Source: Marinimicrobium hydrolyticum (GTDB lineage: Bacteria > Pseudomonadota > Gammaproteobacteria > Pseudomonadales > Cellvibrionaceae). From it: a stretch of 57,844 nucleotides of DNA. The stretch spans positions 1 to 57,844 of the forward strand of contig NZ_JAVDDU010000014.1 in assembly GCF_030848505.1 (NCBI RefSeq), written 5' to 3'. Both the position numbers and the translations under genes were made by a program. Of the stretch, positions 8,383 to 17,435 are shown one piece after another. Under the pieces are notes generated by a model. That model saw only the letters and a program-made list of their open reading frames with translations. It did no database searches and had not been told where the DNA came from. Position 1 is the first letter of the stretch, and each line of letters begins with the position of its first letter.

Positions 8383-8634
8383 ATGTTTTCCGATTTTGCC
8401 CAACGTTTCGTGAACGAACTGAACGAAAAGCTCCCCGACGCCGCCGATTTACTGCCGAAGAAAGAATTCAAAGCCGCGCTGAATTCCGCCCTGGAGCGCA
8501 TGGATTTGGTAACGCGGGAAGAGTTCGACGCTCAAGCGGCGGTGCTCCTGCGCACCCGCGAGCGGTTGGAAGCCCTGGAGAAGCAGCTTACTGAATTACA
8601 GACAAACCTGGATCGCCAAAAACCCCAGAGCTAA
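8383..8634 (+). CDS. Ubiquinone biosynthesis accessory factor UbiK
   Basis: The 83-residue protein is of BMFP/YqiC type: an amphipathic N-terminal helix (FSDFAQRFVNELNEKLPD) and a C-terminal coiled coil (about residues 45-75). UbiK binds UbiJ and supports the Ubi complex that makes ubiquinone in the presence of oxygen. The start MFSDFAQRF matches the family. It lies directly upstream of comM, an arrangement seen in other gammaproteobacteria. Confidence 0.9.
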   Translation: MFSDFAQRFVNELNEKLPDAADLLPKKEFKAALNSALERMDLVTREEFDAQAAVLLRTRERLEALEKQLTELQTNLDRQKPQS

Positions 8635-8721
8635 AAAGTCGCTCGCCCCCGAAGGCAGTTTTGCCTGTCACGGGGTTTGTTTTATAGTAAAGGATCTCCA
8701 CCAGACACAGCAGGGAAGCAC

Positions 8722-10221
8722 ATGTCACTCGCCATAGTTCACTCTCGCGCCAAGCAAGGAATTGCCGCGCCACTGGTCACCGTAGAGGTGCACCTGTCCA
8801 ACGGGCTGCCTGCCCTCAATATCGTCGGCCTGCCGGAAACTGCGGTTAAAGAAAGCAAAGACCGGGTGCGCAGCGCCATTCTCAACAGCCACTTGGAATT
8901 TCCCGCCCGCCGAATCACCGTCAATCTGGCTCCCGCCGATCTCCCGAAAGAGGGCGGCCGCTTCGACCTGCCCATTGCTTTGGGCATTCTTGCTGCCTCG
9001 GAGCAGATTCCCAAAGAAGCTTTAAGTGGCTGTGAATTTCTGGGCGAGCTGGCGCTTTCTGGAGAGCTAAGACCTATTACCGCCGCACTGCCGGCGGCCC
9101 TGGCGGCGGGCGATGACCAGCGCCAATTAATTATCAGTTCTGACAATGCCGGCGAGGCGGCCCTGAGTACCCACACCCAGGTATACGCCGCTGACAACCT
9201 TCTGAAAGTATGCGCTCACTTACATGGACGCGAAGCCCTGCCGGAGGCCGAGCCCGTACAGCCCGCCTCCACGCCCACGTTTCTGGACATGCGCGATGTG
9301 AAAGGCCAGGCGCAAGCCAAGCGTGCTCTGGAAGTCGCCGCCAGCGGTGGCCACAACTTGTTAATGTACGGCCCGCCGGGCACGGGGAAGACCATGCTGG
9401 CCAGTCGGTTGCCGGGAATTCTGCCGCCGTTGAGCGATCGGGACATGCTCAGTGTTGCGGCCGTTTATTCCGTGGCGACCAGCTGCGGCGAGCGACCTTG
9501 GCATCAGCGCCCGTTTCGAGCGCCGCACCACACCGCTTCGGCCATTGCTCTGGTGGGCGGCGGCAGTAATCCAAAACCCGGGGAGATTTCCCTGGCACAC
9601 GGCGGTGTGCTGTTTTTGGATGAGTTGCCGGAGTTTCAGCGGCAAGTCTTGGAGGTATTGCGGGAGCCTTTAGAGAGCGGTGAAGTGCGTATTTCCCGTG
9701 CCAAAGCACAAGCGGTATACCCCGCGGCTTTTCAGTTGGTGGCGGCCATGAACCCCTGCCCCTGTGGCTATCAGGGTTCCACTCAGGAAGCGTGCCGCTG
9801 CTCGCCGGATCAGATTCGACGTTACCGGGACCGAATTTCCGGGCCCTTGTTGGACCGCATCGACATGCATGTGCCGGTGCGCCAATTGCGTCGGGGTGAA
9901 CTGCAGGGCCAGCCGGATGGAGAGGACAGCGCCACCGTGCGCGCTCGCGTCATAGATGCCCACGCCCGGCAGGTGGACCGCCAGGGCAAACCCAATCATC
10001 AGCTCAGCGTTCCAGAGCTGGAACGGGTGTGCTCCTTGAGCCCGAGTGACCGTCAGTTACTGGAAAATGCCATTGAAAAACTGGGCTTATCCAACCGCGC
10101 TTACCATCGGGTATTGAAAGTGGCTCGGACTCTGGCGGATATGGCAGCGGCGGCCGCGCTTAAAACCGAACACATCAGCGAGGCGCTCAGTTACCGGACT
10201 CTGGATCGGCAGGGACTGTAG
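8722..10221 (+). CDS. YifB/ComM-family AAA+ ATPase (magnesium-chelatase-like)
   Basis: The 499-residue protein has an N-terminal Lon-protease-like fold (about residues 1-165), then a magnesium-chelatase AAA+ core with Walker A GPPGTGKT, Walker B GGVLFLDELPEF and an inserted CPCG...CRC zinc-type loop. ComM is a hexameric helicase that extends heteroduplex branch migration during natural transformation. The ATG giving MSLAIVHSRA, preceded by CAGGGA, matches the family start. Its last 35 bases overlap the 3' end of the convergent GGDEF-EAL gene. Confidence 0.93.
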   Translation: MSLAIVHSRAKQGIAAPLVTVEVHLSNGLPALNIVGLPETAVKESKDRVRSAILNSHLEFPARRITVNLAPADLPKEGGRFDLPIALGILAASEQIPKEALSGCEFLGELALSGELRPITAALPAALAAGDDQRQLIISSDNAGEAALSTHTQVYAADNLLKVCAHLHGREALPEAEPVQPASTPTFLDMRDVKGQAQAKRALEVAASGGHNLLMYGPPGTGKTMLASRLPGILPPLSDRDMLSVAAVYSVATSCGERPWHQRPFRAPHHTASAIALVGGGSNPKPGEISLAHGGVLFLDELPEFQRQVLEVLREPLESGEVRISRAKAQAVYPAAFQLVAAMNPCPCGYQGSTQEACRCSPDQIRRYRDRISGPLLDRIDMHVPVRQLRRGELQGQPDGEDSATVRARVIDAHARQVDRQGKPNHQLSVPELERVCSLSPSDRQLLENAIEKLGLSNRAYHRVLKVARTLADMAAAAALKTEHISEALSYRTLDRQGL

Positions 10222-11947
10222 CGTTGGCAGGCGTGGGATGCGTTTCTGGTGTTAGGAGCGAGCCGTTTTTTAGTTTCGTGCACAAGCTGTCGAAGGGCAG
10301 GGGTGCACATAAATAATAGCCCTGCATATGGTCGCAGCCGCTTTCCGTAAGCCAGTCTTTCTGTTGCTTGGTTTCCACTCCCTCAGCCACCACAGTTTTG
10401 CCCAAGTTGTGGGCCAGGGTGATCATGGCCGACACCAGCCTGCGATCACTGCGCTTGCTGGCCAGTTCGGTCATAAACTGGGAATCGATTTTTACCGAAC
10501 TGATGGGTAGCCGTTGCAGGTGCAAAAAGGATGAACTGCCGGTCCCGAAGTTATCTAAGGCGAACGTCACGCCCAGGTAGGACAGGGGGCGCATGCACAG
10601 GCTAACCAAGTCGACGTTTTCCATAAAGCTGGTTTCACTGAGCTCAAACTCGATGTCGTCGCCGCGCACGCCTGTGTTGGCAAAAATGCGAGCGGTATTT
10701 TGCACCAGTTGGTCATCATTGAACTGCCGTACCGACATGTTCACCGACATTAACAAGTCCATACGGCAGGCCTGGCGTATTTTCACCAGATCCTCGCAGG
10801 CTTGGGCGATGGCCCAGTAACCCATGGCAGTAATCAGGCCGGTGTCTTCCGCCACACCAATAAACTCGCTGGCATCCAGCAGTCCGCGTTCCGGGTGTCG
10901 CCAGCGCAGAAGGGCTTCTACGGCAATAACGGTGCCGCTGTGGATGTCGATACGCGGCTGATAGACGAGAGTCAGCTGATCGTGATTGAGCGCCGTGCGC
11001 AGATCCGATTCTAGCCGCAATTGTCTGTGTACCTGTTGGTTCATGGCTTCGGTGAAAAACCGGAAACTGCTTTCCTCCCGCTGCTTGGCCTGGTACATGG
11101 CCATGTCCGCATTTTTGAGCAGCACTTCCGCGTCCCGGCCGGCTTGGGGATAAACGGCAATGCCCACGCTGCAGCCGATGGTCAGCTCGTAACCGCCCAC
11201 CTGGTAAACGTCGCCCACACGGGCGATGATTTTTTCCGCCACATGGGCCACATCGGTGCTGCTGTCGGTGTTTTCCAGCAGCAGGGTGAACTCGTCACCG
11301 CCCATGCGGGCCACGGAATCGCTGCGGCGCATGCATTCTTTTAGCCGGTCGGCGCACATACGGATAACTTCATCGCCGATATCGTGGCCAAAGCTGTCGT
11401 TCACCTGCTTAAACCCGTTCAAGTCGATAAACATGAGAGTAAAAGAGGTGTTGTCCCGGTCCGCCAGGCGAATGGCGTGCTCCAGGCGGTCCCGAAACAA
11501 GATGCGGTTGGGGATATCGGTGAGGGTGTCGTAATGGGCCAAGCGGCTCAGGTGCTGTTCAGTGCGCTTACGTTCAATGGAGTAGCGCAGGGTGCGTTCC
11601 AGCAACAGGTTGTCGATCTGACCTTTGATCAGGTAATCAGAGGCGCCGCCGCGAATGGCATCCCGGTCCACCTCGGTTTCCATCTCATCGGTCATAACCA
11701 CAATGGGCGCTTGGCAGGCCTGGGTTTTGGCGGCCTTGAGCAGTTCGCGGGCGTTCTCATCACCCCAATAGTAGTCCAGCAGAACCAGATCGTAGTCATC
11801 GGCCAATATGGCCTGAAGGGCGCCCTCCAGGCGTGGGTGCCAGACGAGTTGATAATCGGTATGGTGTATTTGTGATAGGAGGTCGGCAATGAGTAAGTAC
11901 TCACCTTCCTCGCTATCAATAAATAATACTTTGACGATTCTGTCCAT
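10187..11947 (-). CDS. REC-GGDEF-EAL c-di-GMP response regulator
   Basis: The domain order is receiver (residues 5-120, phospho-acceptor Asp in DLVLLDYYWGD), GGDEF (motif near 214, with an RxxD inhibitory site RRSD five residues before it) and EAL (EALLRWRH near 340). The diguanylate cyclase signature is intact. In the EAL domain the usual DDFGTG reads DNFGTG, so one acidic metal ligand is replaced by Asn and phosphodiesterase activity may be reduced or lost. I prefer the ATG giving MDRIVKVLF, with GGAAG upstream, over a GTG four codons earlier. No histidine kinase is adjacent. Confidence 0.92.
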   Translation of the reverse strand: MDRIVKVLFIDSEEGEYLLIADLLSQIHHTDYQLVWHPRLEGALQAILADDYDLVLLDYYWGDENARELLKAAKTQACQAPIVVMTDEMETEVDRDAIRGGASDYLIKGQIDNLLLERTLRYSIERKRTEQHLSRLAHYDTLTDIPNRILFRDRLEHAIRLADRDNTSFTLMFIDLNGFKQVNDSFGHDIGDEVIRMCADRLKECMRRSDSVARMGGDEFTLLLENTDSSTDVAHVAEKIIARVGDVYQVGGYELTIGCSVGIAVYPQAGRDAEVLLKNADMAMYQAKQREESSFRFFTEAMNQQVHRQLRLESDLRTALNHDQLTLVYQPRIDIHSGTVIAVEALLRWRHPERGLLDASEFIGVAEDTGLITAMGYWAIAQACEDLVKIRQACRMDLLMSVNMSVRQFNDDQLVQNTARIFANTGVRGDDIEFELSETSFMENVDLVSLCMRPLSYLGVTFALDNFGTGSSSFLHLQRLPISSVKIDSQFMTELASKRSDRRLVSAMITLAHNLGKTVVAEGVETKQQKDWLTESGCDHMQGYYLCAPLPFDSLCTKLKNGSLLTPETHPTPANATVPADPESGN

Positions 11948-12088
11948 GTGCGCTTCCACTGGTCTCAGTGACGGACAGCAAACTCCTTCTATCCGTATCC
12001 TGGCGAGTCAAATTCTCTTGGGGGGAGCTGAAAGAGCGACTCTACACCACCCGTGGCGCATAATAAACATTTTTGCCGGTTGTGCACG

Positions 12089-12116
12089 TTGCAGCCCCAC
12101 CGGGGCTTGCTACAAT
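12089..12116 (+). promoter_or_regulatory. Candidate sigma70 promoter for rep
   Basis: TTGCAG, a 16-nt spacer and TACAAT precede the rep start codon by about 42 bases. The spacer holds a small palindrome, GCCCCACCGGGGC, which could affect promoter use. Judged by inspection. Confidence 0.5.
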
Positions 12117-12158
12117 GCCCGCCGCCCCTTATCGCTCTCCGAAGTACACCGAGGTTCC

Positions 12159-14168
12159 GTGACCCAACTCAATCCCCGCCAGAGAGAAGCCGTGCGCTAT
12201 ATCGATGGTCCCTGCCTAGTACTGGCGGGGGCGGGTAGCGGTAAAACCAGCGTAATTACCCGGAAAATCGCCTATCTGATCGAAAAGTGCGATATTCCGG
12301 CCCGCCACATCGCCGCGCTGACCTTCACCAACAAGGCCGCCCGGGAGATGAAAGAGCGCATTGCCGGATTGGTGAAGGGCCAAGCCGCCCGCGGGCTGAC
12401 TGTGTCCACCTTTCACAACCTGGGCCTGAACATGATTCGCCGCGAGGCCAAGGCCCTGGGTTTTAAGCCTGGGTTCTCCATTTTCGACGCCGAGGATGCC
12501 CGCGCTCTGATCAAGGAGCTGATGCTTAAAGAGGGTGAGCTGGACAGTGACCACCTCAACCTCGTCCAGCATCAGATTTCCAACTGGAAGAACGACCTGG
12601 TGGACCCGGACCAAGCCTTGGCCACGGCCCAAAGCGCCGGGGAGCAAACCATCGCCCTGGTGTACCAGCGCTACAACCAAGCGCTGCGGGCTTACAACGC
12701 GGTGGATTTCGACGACTTAATCCTGATCCCCGTGCAACTGCTGGAGCGCGACCCGGAAACGCTCACCCGCTGGCGCCGCCGTATCCGTTACTTGTTGGTG
12801 GATGAATACCAGGACACCAACTCAAGCCAGTACTTATTGGTAAAGCTGTTGGTGGGCGACCGGGGCGCGTTGACCGTTGTGGGGGATGACGATCAGTCCA
12901 TCTATGCCTGGCGCGGCGCCCGGCCGGAGAATTTGTCCCTACTCAAATCGGATTTTCCCGCCTTAAAGCTGATCAAGCTGGAGCAGAACTACCGCTCCAC
13001 CAGCCGTATTCTGCGCGTGGCCAACACCCTAATCGCCAACAACCCACACGAATTTGAGAAAGCGCTGTGGAGTGAAATGGGCCTGGGCGATTCCATTCGC
13101 GTGCTTCGCTGCAACAACGAAGACGCGGAAGCCGAGCGGGTGGCTACGGAAATTCTTACCCAGCGGTTGCGCAAGCAGTACAAATTTCGGGACTACGCCA
13201 TTCTGTACCGGGGCAACCACCAAGCCCGGTTGTTGGAAATGAAGCTCCAGCAACATCAGATTCCCTACAAAATCAGCGGCGGTTCCTCCTTCTTTGCCAA
13301 GGCGGAAATCAAAGACGTAATGGCTTATCTGCGGCTGATCGTTAACCCCGACGACGACAACGCCTTTCTGCGCACCATCAATACGCCCCGCCGCCAGATC
13401 GGCACCAGCACCCTGGAAGCCCTGGGGCGCTACGCCACCGAGCGGGAAATCAGCCTATTCGCCGCCGTGGACGAAATGGGCCTGCAGAGCCAATTGCCCA
13501 AGAACAGCCTGGAGCGCCTGCGCCGGTTTACCCACTGGCTCAACCAAGTCACGCGCCGCTGCGAAGGCGAGCAGGCGGTCAGCGCCATTCGCGAAATGCT
13601 GGAGGACATGGACTACCAGGGTTGGTTACATCAGAACTCCAGCACGCCCAAAGCCGCCGAACGGCGCTGGGAAAACGTCAACTACTTGGCCGAATCCTTA
13701 GCGAAAATCATGGAAAAGGACGAAAACGGCGAGGAAACTACCATTCAGGACGCCATCGCCAGGCTGGTCCTGCGGGATCTTCTGGAGCGCCAGGAAGAAG
13801 AAGACCTGACCGACCGGGTGCAGCTAATGACTCTGCACGCCTCCAAGGGCTTGGAATTCCCTCATGTGTTTATGGTGGGCATGGAGGAGGACCTTCTGCC
13901 CCACCGAAACAGCATCGAAGATGGCAACATCGAAGAAGAGCGGCGCCTGACGTATGTGGGCATCACCCGCGCCCAGCGAACCTTGACCCTGACCCTGGCC
14001 GGCAAGCGCAAACAGTTTGGGGACATCAGCGACACCACGCCCAGTCGCTTTCTGGAAGAGTTGCCTGCAGAGGACTTGGAGTACGAAGGTTTTGGTGAGC
14101 TCAGCCCGGAAAAGAATCATGCCCGAGGCGAGGAAACCCTGAACAGTCTGCTGGATATGTTTGAATAA
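12159..14168 (+). CDS. ATP-dependent DNA helicase Rep
   Basis: The 669-residue UvrD/Rep-type superfamily 1 helicase is close in length to E. coli Rep (673). It carries Walker A AGAGSGKT (near residue 25), Walker B VDEYQDTN, motif III GDDDQSIYAWRGA and the C-terminal LTLHASKGLEFPHVF and YVGITRAQ motifs. Rep unwinds DNA 3' to 5' and clears protein roadblocks ahead of the replisome. The GTG start giving MTQLNPRQREAV matches Rep proteins and has GAGG just upstream. Sequence upstream in frame shows no homology-like features. Confidence 0.95.
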   Translation: MTQLNPRQREAVRYIDGPCLVLAGAGSGKTSVITRKIAYLIEKCDIPARHIAALTFTNKAAREMKERIAGLVKGQAARGLTVSTFHNLGLNMIRREAKALGFKPGFSIFDAEDARALIKELMLKEGELDSDHLNLVQHQISNWKNDLVDPDQALATAQSAGEQTIALVYQRYNQALRAYNAVDFDDLILIPVQLLERDPETLTRWRRRIRYLLVDEYQDTNSSQYLLVKLLVGDRGALTVVGDDDQSIYAWRGARPENLSLLKSDFPALKLIKLEQNYRSTSRILRVANTLIANNPHEFEKALWSEMGLGDSIRVLRCNNEDAEAERVATEILTQRLRKQYKFRDYAILYRGNHQARLLEMKLQQHQIPYKISGGSSFFAKAEIKDVMAYLRLIVNPDDDNAFLRTINTPRRQIGTSTLEALGRYATEREISLFAAVDEMGLQSQLPKNSLERLRRFTHWLNQVTRRCEGEQAVSAIREMLEDMDYQGWLHQNSSTPKAAERRWENVNYLAESLAKIMEKDENGEETTIQDAIARLVLRDLLERQEEEDLTDRVQLMTLHASKGLEFPHVFMVGMEEDLLPHRNSIEDGNIEEERRLTYVGITRAQRTLTLTLAGKRKQFGDISDTTPSRFLEELPAEDLEYEGFGELSPEKNHARGEETLNSLLDMFE

Positions 14169-14281
14169 GGCGGTTTTGATTGGCTTGAAAAGCAAATAAA
14201 ATTCGCGAAATGTCACGAACTTCCTCGAATTTCGGCGAACCTCTTAGAGGTGTAGAGAGGCTGGGGTGATGCAGGAAAGAA

Positions 14282-14309
14282 ACCCGGAACGGCAAGCGCC
14301 ATTCCGGGT
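14282..14309 (-). terminator. Rho-independent terminator of the cytochrome gene
   Basis: A 12-bp stem with one wobble pair (ACCCGGAATGGC/GCCGTTCCGGGT) and a GCTT loop is followed on the minus strand by TTTCTTTCC. It ends the minus-strand cytochrome gene and may also serve rep from the other side. Confidence 0.75.
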
Positions 14310-14317
14310 GATCAAGC

Positions 14318-14749
14318 TTACTGGCTTTCTTCGATCATATAGTCGACCGTAGCCCTCATTTCCTCTTCTGAACAGGTCGTGCACAGGCCCATGGCGGGCA
14401 TACCGCCAATGCCGTTAATGGCATTGTTGTAAATCGCTTCCATGCCCCGCTCTTGAATCAAGGTGTTCCACTGATCCGCATCACCCAACACTGGGGCGCC
14501 AGCGACGCCAGCATTGTGGCAAGTGGCGCAGGAGGTATTGTAGATGTCTTCTGGATCGCGGGCTCCGACGGTTTGGTCTGCGACCTCGCCACTGGCGCAA
14601 GGTTCGCCAGCCATACACACACTGCCCACGGGGGCAAGACGGGACTTGATAGCTTCATTGACTCGGTCCGACTGAGCCACGGCCGCAGCGGAAATCAGGC
14701 CCAGGCACAAAGCCACAACCAGGCCGACTTTCTTGTTAAATAGACGCAC
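14318..14749 (-). CDS. Periplasmic cytochrome c, c5-like
   Basis: The 143-residue protein has a signal peptide cleaved near AAAVAQ and one haem-binding motif CATCH, with a distal Met in the GGMPAMG segment. The C-terminal CTTC pair is typical of the cytochrome c5 group, small electron carriers of the periplasm. Two more cysteines (VCMAGEPC) lie before the haem domain. The GTG at 14749 is preferred because AGAGGA lies about eight bases upstream and the signal peptide then starts normally. Confidence 0.88.
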   Translation of the reverse strand: MRLFNKKVGLVVALCLGLISAAAVAQSDRVNEAIKSRLAPVGSVCMAGEPCASGEVADQTVGARDPEDIYNTSCATCHNAGVAGAPVLGDADQWNTLIQERGMEAIYNNAINGIGGMPAMGLCTTCSEEEMRATVDYMIEESQ

Positions 14750-14863
14750 AGTGTAATTCCTCTTAATAAAAACTGACCGACCTCTTTTACCGATCTCTCT
14801 TGCCGAACCCACTTAACGAGTCCTGCTTAACCGAGGTCTGCGGCGACGCGCATTATAGCCGCA

Positions 14864-14895
14864 AAAGGCGCGCCGGGTGAACCAAACGCGCCTTT
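14864..14895 (-). terminator. Hairpin terminator of the DUF3313 gene
   Basis: A 9-bp perfect stem, AAAGGCGCG/CGCGCCTTT, with a 14-nt loop is followed on the minus strand by a short T-run. It lies 46 bases beyond the stop of the DUF3313 lipoprotein gene. Confidence 0.6.
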
Positions 14896-14941
14896 CTCTG
14901 AGCTGGTTTTTCTACAGGGTAAGCTGGCTGAGGGCCGGCGA

Positions 14942-15622
14942 TCAGCCTGCACTCGGCACCGTGCCGCCAATCAGAAGGTAATCCGTCAGGTTATCGGTCC
15001 AGCGGTCCATCAGGCGGCGGAAGTGGCGCCGATTGGTAGCCCGGTTAGCCTTTTCAATACGCTGCAGCCCCTGAGTTTCCCGGTGGTCGATAAATTGCCC
15101 CAGGACCTGGCCGGTGCGGGCGTCCACCAGCGTCAGGTCAAAGGTGGCGTTCCCGGCTTCCCGGGCGTATTGGCGGGTGGGCCGGATCGCGGTATCCGGT
15201 GCGTAAAGATTCAACGAGCGCAGCACGGGCCGGAAAATAACGTCGGCTTGTTCTGGATCGTCAGTAACCACCACTCCGGTGTCTGCGGTCAGACCACGCG
15301 CAAGCGCTTCCGTCAACAGACGGCCATAGTCCCGCTCGATGCGGTCCAGATCCCGCTGAGTGTAGTCCCGGCGACGGTCTTTTAGCCAGTAGTCGCTCAT
15401 GCGCACTTCAGCCGGCTCTATATACACGTTACTGAAGCGAGGCAGGGCGGTATCTGGTGCCAGGAACACATGGTCGAAATTGCCTTTCGCCACGGGCACC
15501 AGGTTGGGGTCCGCCAGATGCTCATGAGGGTGCTGGGCGCAACCCACCATCAGCGTGGCGCCCAGTACAACAGCGGCCATTTTGGGGGTGGCGCGCGTTA
15601 AAAAATCAGTAATTATCGTCAT
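14942..15622 (-). CDS. DUF3313-type lipoprotein
   Basis: The 226-residue product has a signal peptide with lipobox VGCA (cysteine near residue 28). Its mature domain carries the pattern YIEPAEVR...DYTQRDLDRIERDYGRL seen in DUF3313 lipoproteins, with an ATFDLTLVDARTGQVLG strand pair. Such proteins are predicted to sit in the outer membrane; their role is unknown. It is monocistronic, with a terminator behind it. Confidence 0.8.
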   Translation of the reverse strand: MTIITDFLTRATPKMAAVVLGATLMVGCAQHPHEHLADPNLVPVAKGNFDHVFLAPDTALPRFSNVYIEPAEVRMSDYWLKDRRRDYTQRDLDRIERDYGRLLTEALARGLTADTGVVVTDDPEQADVIFRPVLRSLNLYAPDTAIRPTRQYAREAGNATFDLTLVDARTGQVLGQFIDHRETQGLQRIEKANRATNRRHFRRLMDRWTDNLTDYLLIGGTVPSAG

Positions 15623-15747
15623 AGCGCTTCTCCAAATAAGGGATGCGAAGAACCTTGTCTTCGATACGAGCTGTAGACCCTAAATCGGTACCATTGTTGC
15701 CTAAAAATCCGCCAGGATCTGTAGGAAAAATGTAGCTCCAATTTGGC

Positions 15748-17121
15748 TTAACGCTGTAACTGCTCGGCTTTGAGTCGATCAAAATAGTCCCGGGCAGCGC
15801 GATTGACCTTGGGCGCCAATAAGATGCCGGAAACCATAGTGGGAATCGCCATCACCGCGTACATGCCGTCGATCAAGCCAACCACTGTTTGTAGGCTGAC
15901 CACCGCACCAACCACCACCAACGCCGTATAAATCCACACATAATAGTGTTGATGCTCGGCGCCCACCAAAAACCCCAGGCACTTGCTGCCGTAGTACCAA
16001 AAGCTGAGCACCGTGCTCAGGGCCAGCAGCAGCACCACAAACGTCAGCAGGTAAGCTCCGAAGCCGGGAAAGGCGGATTCGAAGGCCAGGGCGGTGAGGG
16101 TGACCCCGCCGAGTCCTCCCTCGGCATGCCAGGTACCGGTAACCAGTATCACCAGAGCGGTACAGGTGCACACTATCAGCGTATCCACCACCGGCCCCAA
16201 CATACCCACCAATCCCTCGCGAATGGGCTCACGGGTTCGTGCCGCGCCATGGGCCAAAGACTCGGTGCCGATGCCCGCCTCGTTGGAAAACGCACCCCGG
16301 CGTACGCCCATTAAAATCACCGTACCAATGGCCCCGCCCGCAGCCGCCTGGCCCGTGAAGGCATCGCCAATGATCAGGGCGAAGGCGGCGGGAATTTCCG
16401 TCACATGGCGCACCAGTACGACAAGCGTCATGGCTAAATAAAAGAGCACCATACTGGGTACCAGCCGGGACGTTACCCAGCCTACCCGCTGAACCCGCCC
16501 TAAAATCACGGCCATTACCAAACCGGCAATGATCAAACCGACGATCAAGTCGAAGGCAAAGTGAGAGTCTTCGGTAGCAACCCCAGCCGGGATGGCGATG
16601 ACATCGCGCAGAATCTGTACCAGCTGGTTGACCTGGAACACCGGCAGAGTGCCGAATAGCCCCGCCACCGCGAACAAAAACGCCAGGGGCAGCCAACGTC
16701 TGCCCAAGCCTTCGCGCACGACATACATGGGGCCGCCTTGCAGCTGGCCCAGTGAGTCGTTGCCGCGGTACATCACGGCCAGTGAGGCGGTATAAAACTT
16801 GGTGGCTACGCCCACCAGGGCTGTAACCCACATCCAGAAGATGGCGCCCGGGCCGCCCATGGTCAGTGCCAGCGCAACACCAGCGATATTGCCCAGCCCC
16901 AACGTGCCAGATAGGGCTGTGCTTAATGTTTGCCGATGGGGAATCTCGCCTGGGTCATCCACCCGGTCATAGCGGCCGGAGAGTATCTGCAGTGCGTGAC
17001 GAAAATAGCGGTAGGGCAATCCGCGTGAATAGACAGCGAAAAACGCGCCCCCGCCCACCAGTAGAATAACCAGCGGCATGCCCCACATAAAATTGGCGAA
17101 GGCGACAAAAAACGCTTCCAT
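15748..17121 (-). CDS. Alanine/glycine:cation symporter (AGCS family)
   Basis: The 457-residue protein has about eleven membrane helices and the AGCS hallmarks TLGLGNIAGVALALTMGGPGAIFWMW and the RRGAFSNEAGIGTESLAHGAA loop (the latter near residue 275). These carriers take up alanine or glycine with Na+ or H+. It lies just upstream of no obvious amino-acid enzyme, so the exact substrate is open. The short gene downstream on the same strand encodes a DUF2007-like protein and may be co-transcribed. Confidence 0.92.
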   Translation of the reverse strand: MEAFFVAFANFMWGMPLVILLVGGGAFFAVYSRGLPYRYFRHALQILSGRYDRVDDPGEIPHRQTLSTALSGTLGLGNIAGVALALTMGGPGAIFWMWVTALVGVATKFYTASLAVMYRGNDSLGQLQGGPMYVVREGLGRRWLPLAFLFAVAGLFGTLPVFQVNQLVQILRDVIAIPAGVATEDSHFAFDLIVGLIIAGLVMAVILGRVQRVGWVTSRLVPSMVLFYLAMTLVVLVRHVTEIPAAFALIIGDAFTGQAAAGGAIGTVILMGVRRGAFSNEAGIGTESLAHGAARTREPIREGLVGMLGPVVDTLIVCTCTALVILVTGTWHAEGGLGGVTLTALAFESAFPGFGAYLLTFVVLLLALSTVLSFWYYGSKCLGFLVGAEHQHYYVWIYTALVVVGAVVSLQTVVGLIDGMYAVMAIPTMVSGILLAPKVNRAARDYFDRLKAEQLQR

Positions 17122-17183
17122 GACTGGATCCTGTAGCTCGAAAGTACCCGAACCATAGCTGTTTCAGCGCCAGGATTCAAAAG

Positions 17184-17408
17184 TCACTCGGCAGATAGTT
17201 CGCCCCGCTCGTACCGGGCGATCAAGGCTCGGGCCGCTTCAGCATCTTCTTCGCGTACCCGCAAGGTGACATTGTTATTCACGGGTAGTAGGCCAGCGCC
17301 ACCTTGCAAATGCTCGCCGTGAATTTCGCAGGCTATCCCCTCGGCTTGCAGGGCGCCGTGTAAAAGGTAGGCTTCGATGGTATTTTCAGGAGTGTAAATT
17401 TCCAGCAC
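17184..17408 (-). CDS. DUF2007-family small protein
   Basis: The 74-residue protein matches the DUF2007 pattern: an N-terminal MLEIYTPENTIEAYLLHGAL, then GIACEIHGEHLQGG and a C-terminal segment with acidic and arginine residues. Members are called putative signal-transducing proteins, without experimental proof. It lies 27 bases from the end of the PAS-GGDEF gene upstream, so these two may be co-transcribed. Confidence 0.82.
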   Translation of the reverse strand: MLEIYTPENTIEAYLLHGALQAEGIACEIHGEHLQGGAGLLPVNNNVTLRVREEDAEAARALIARYERGELSAE

Positions 17409-17435
17409 GGAATGGGCCCTCAGTGTGGCAAAAAA

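Noticed and set aside
15779-16171. Minus-strand frame within the AGCS transporter
   Set aside because: An out-of-frame shadow of the transporter gene with an arginine- and glycine-rich composition.
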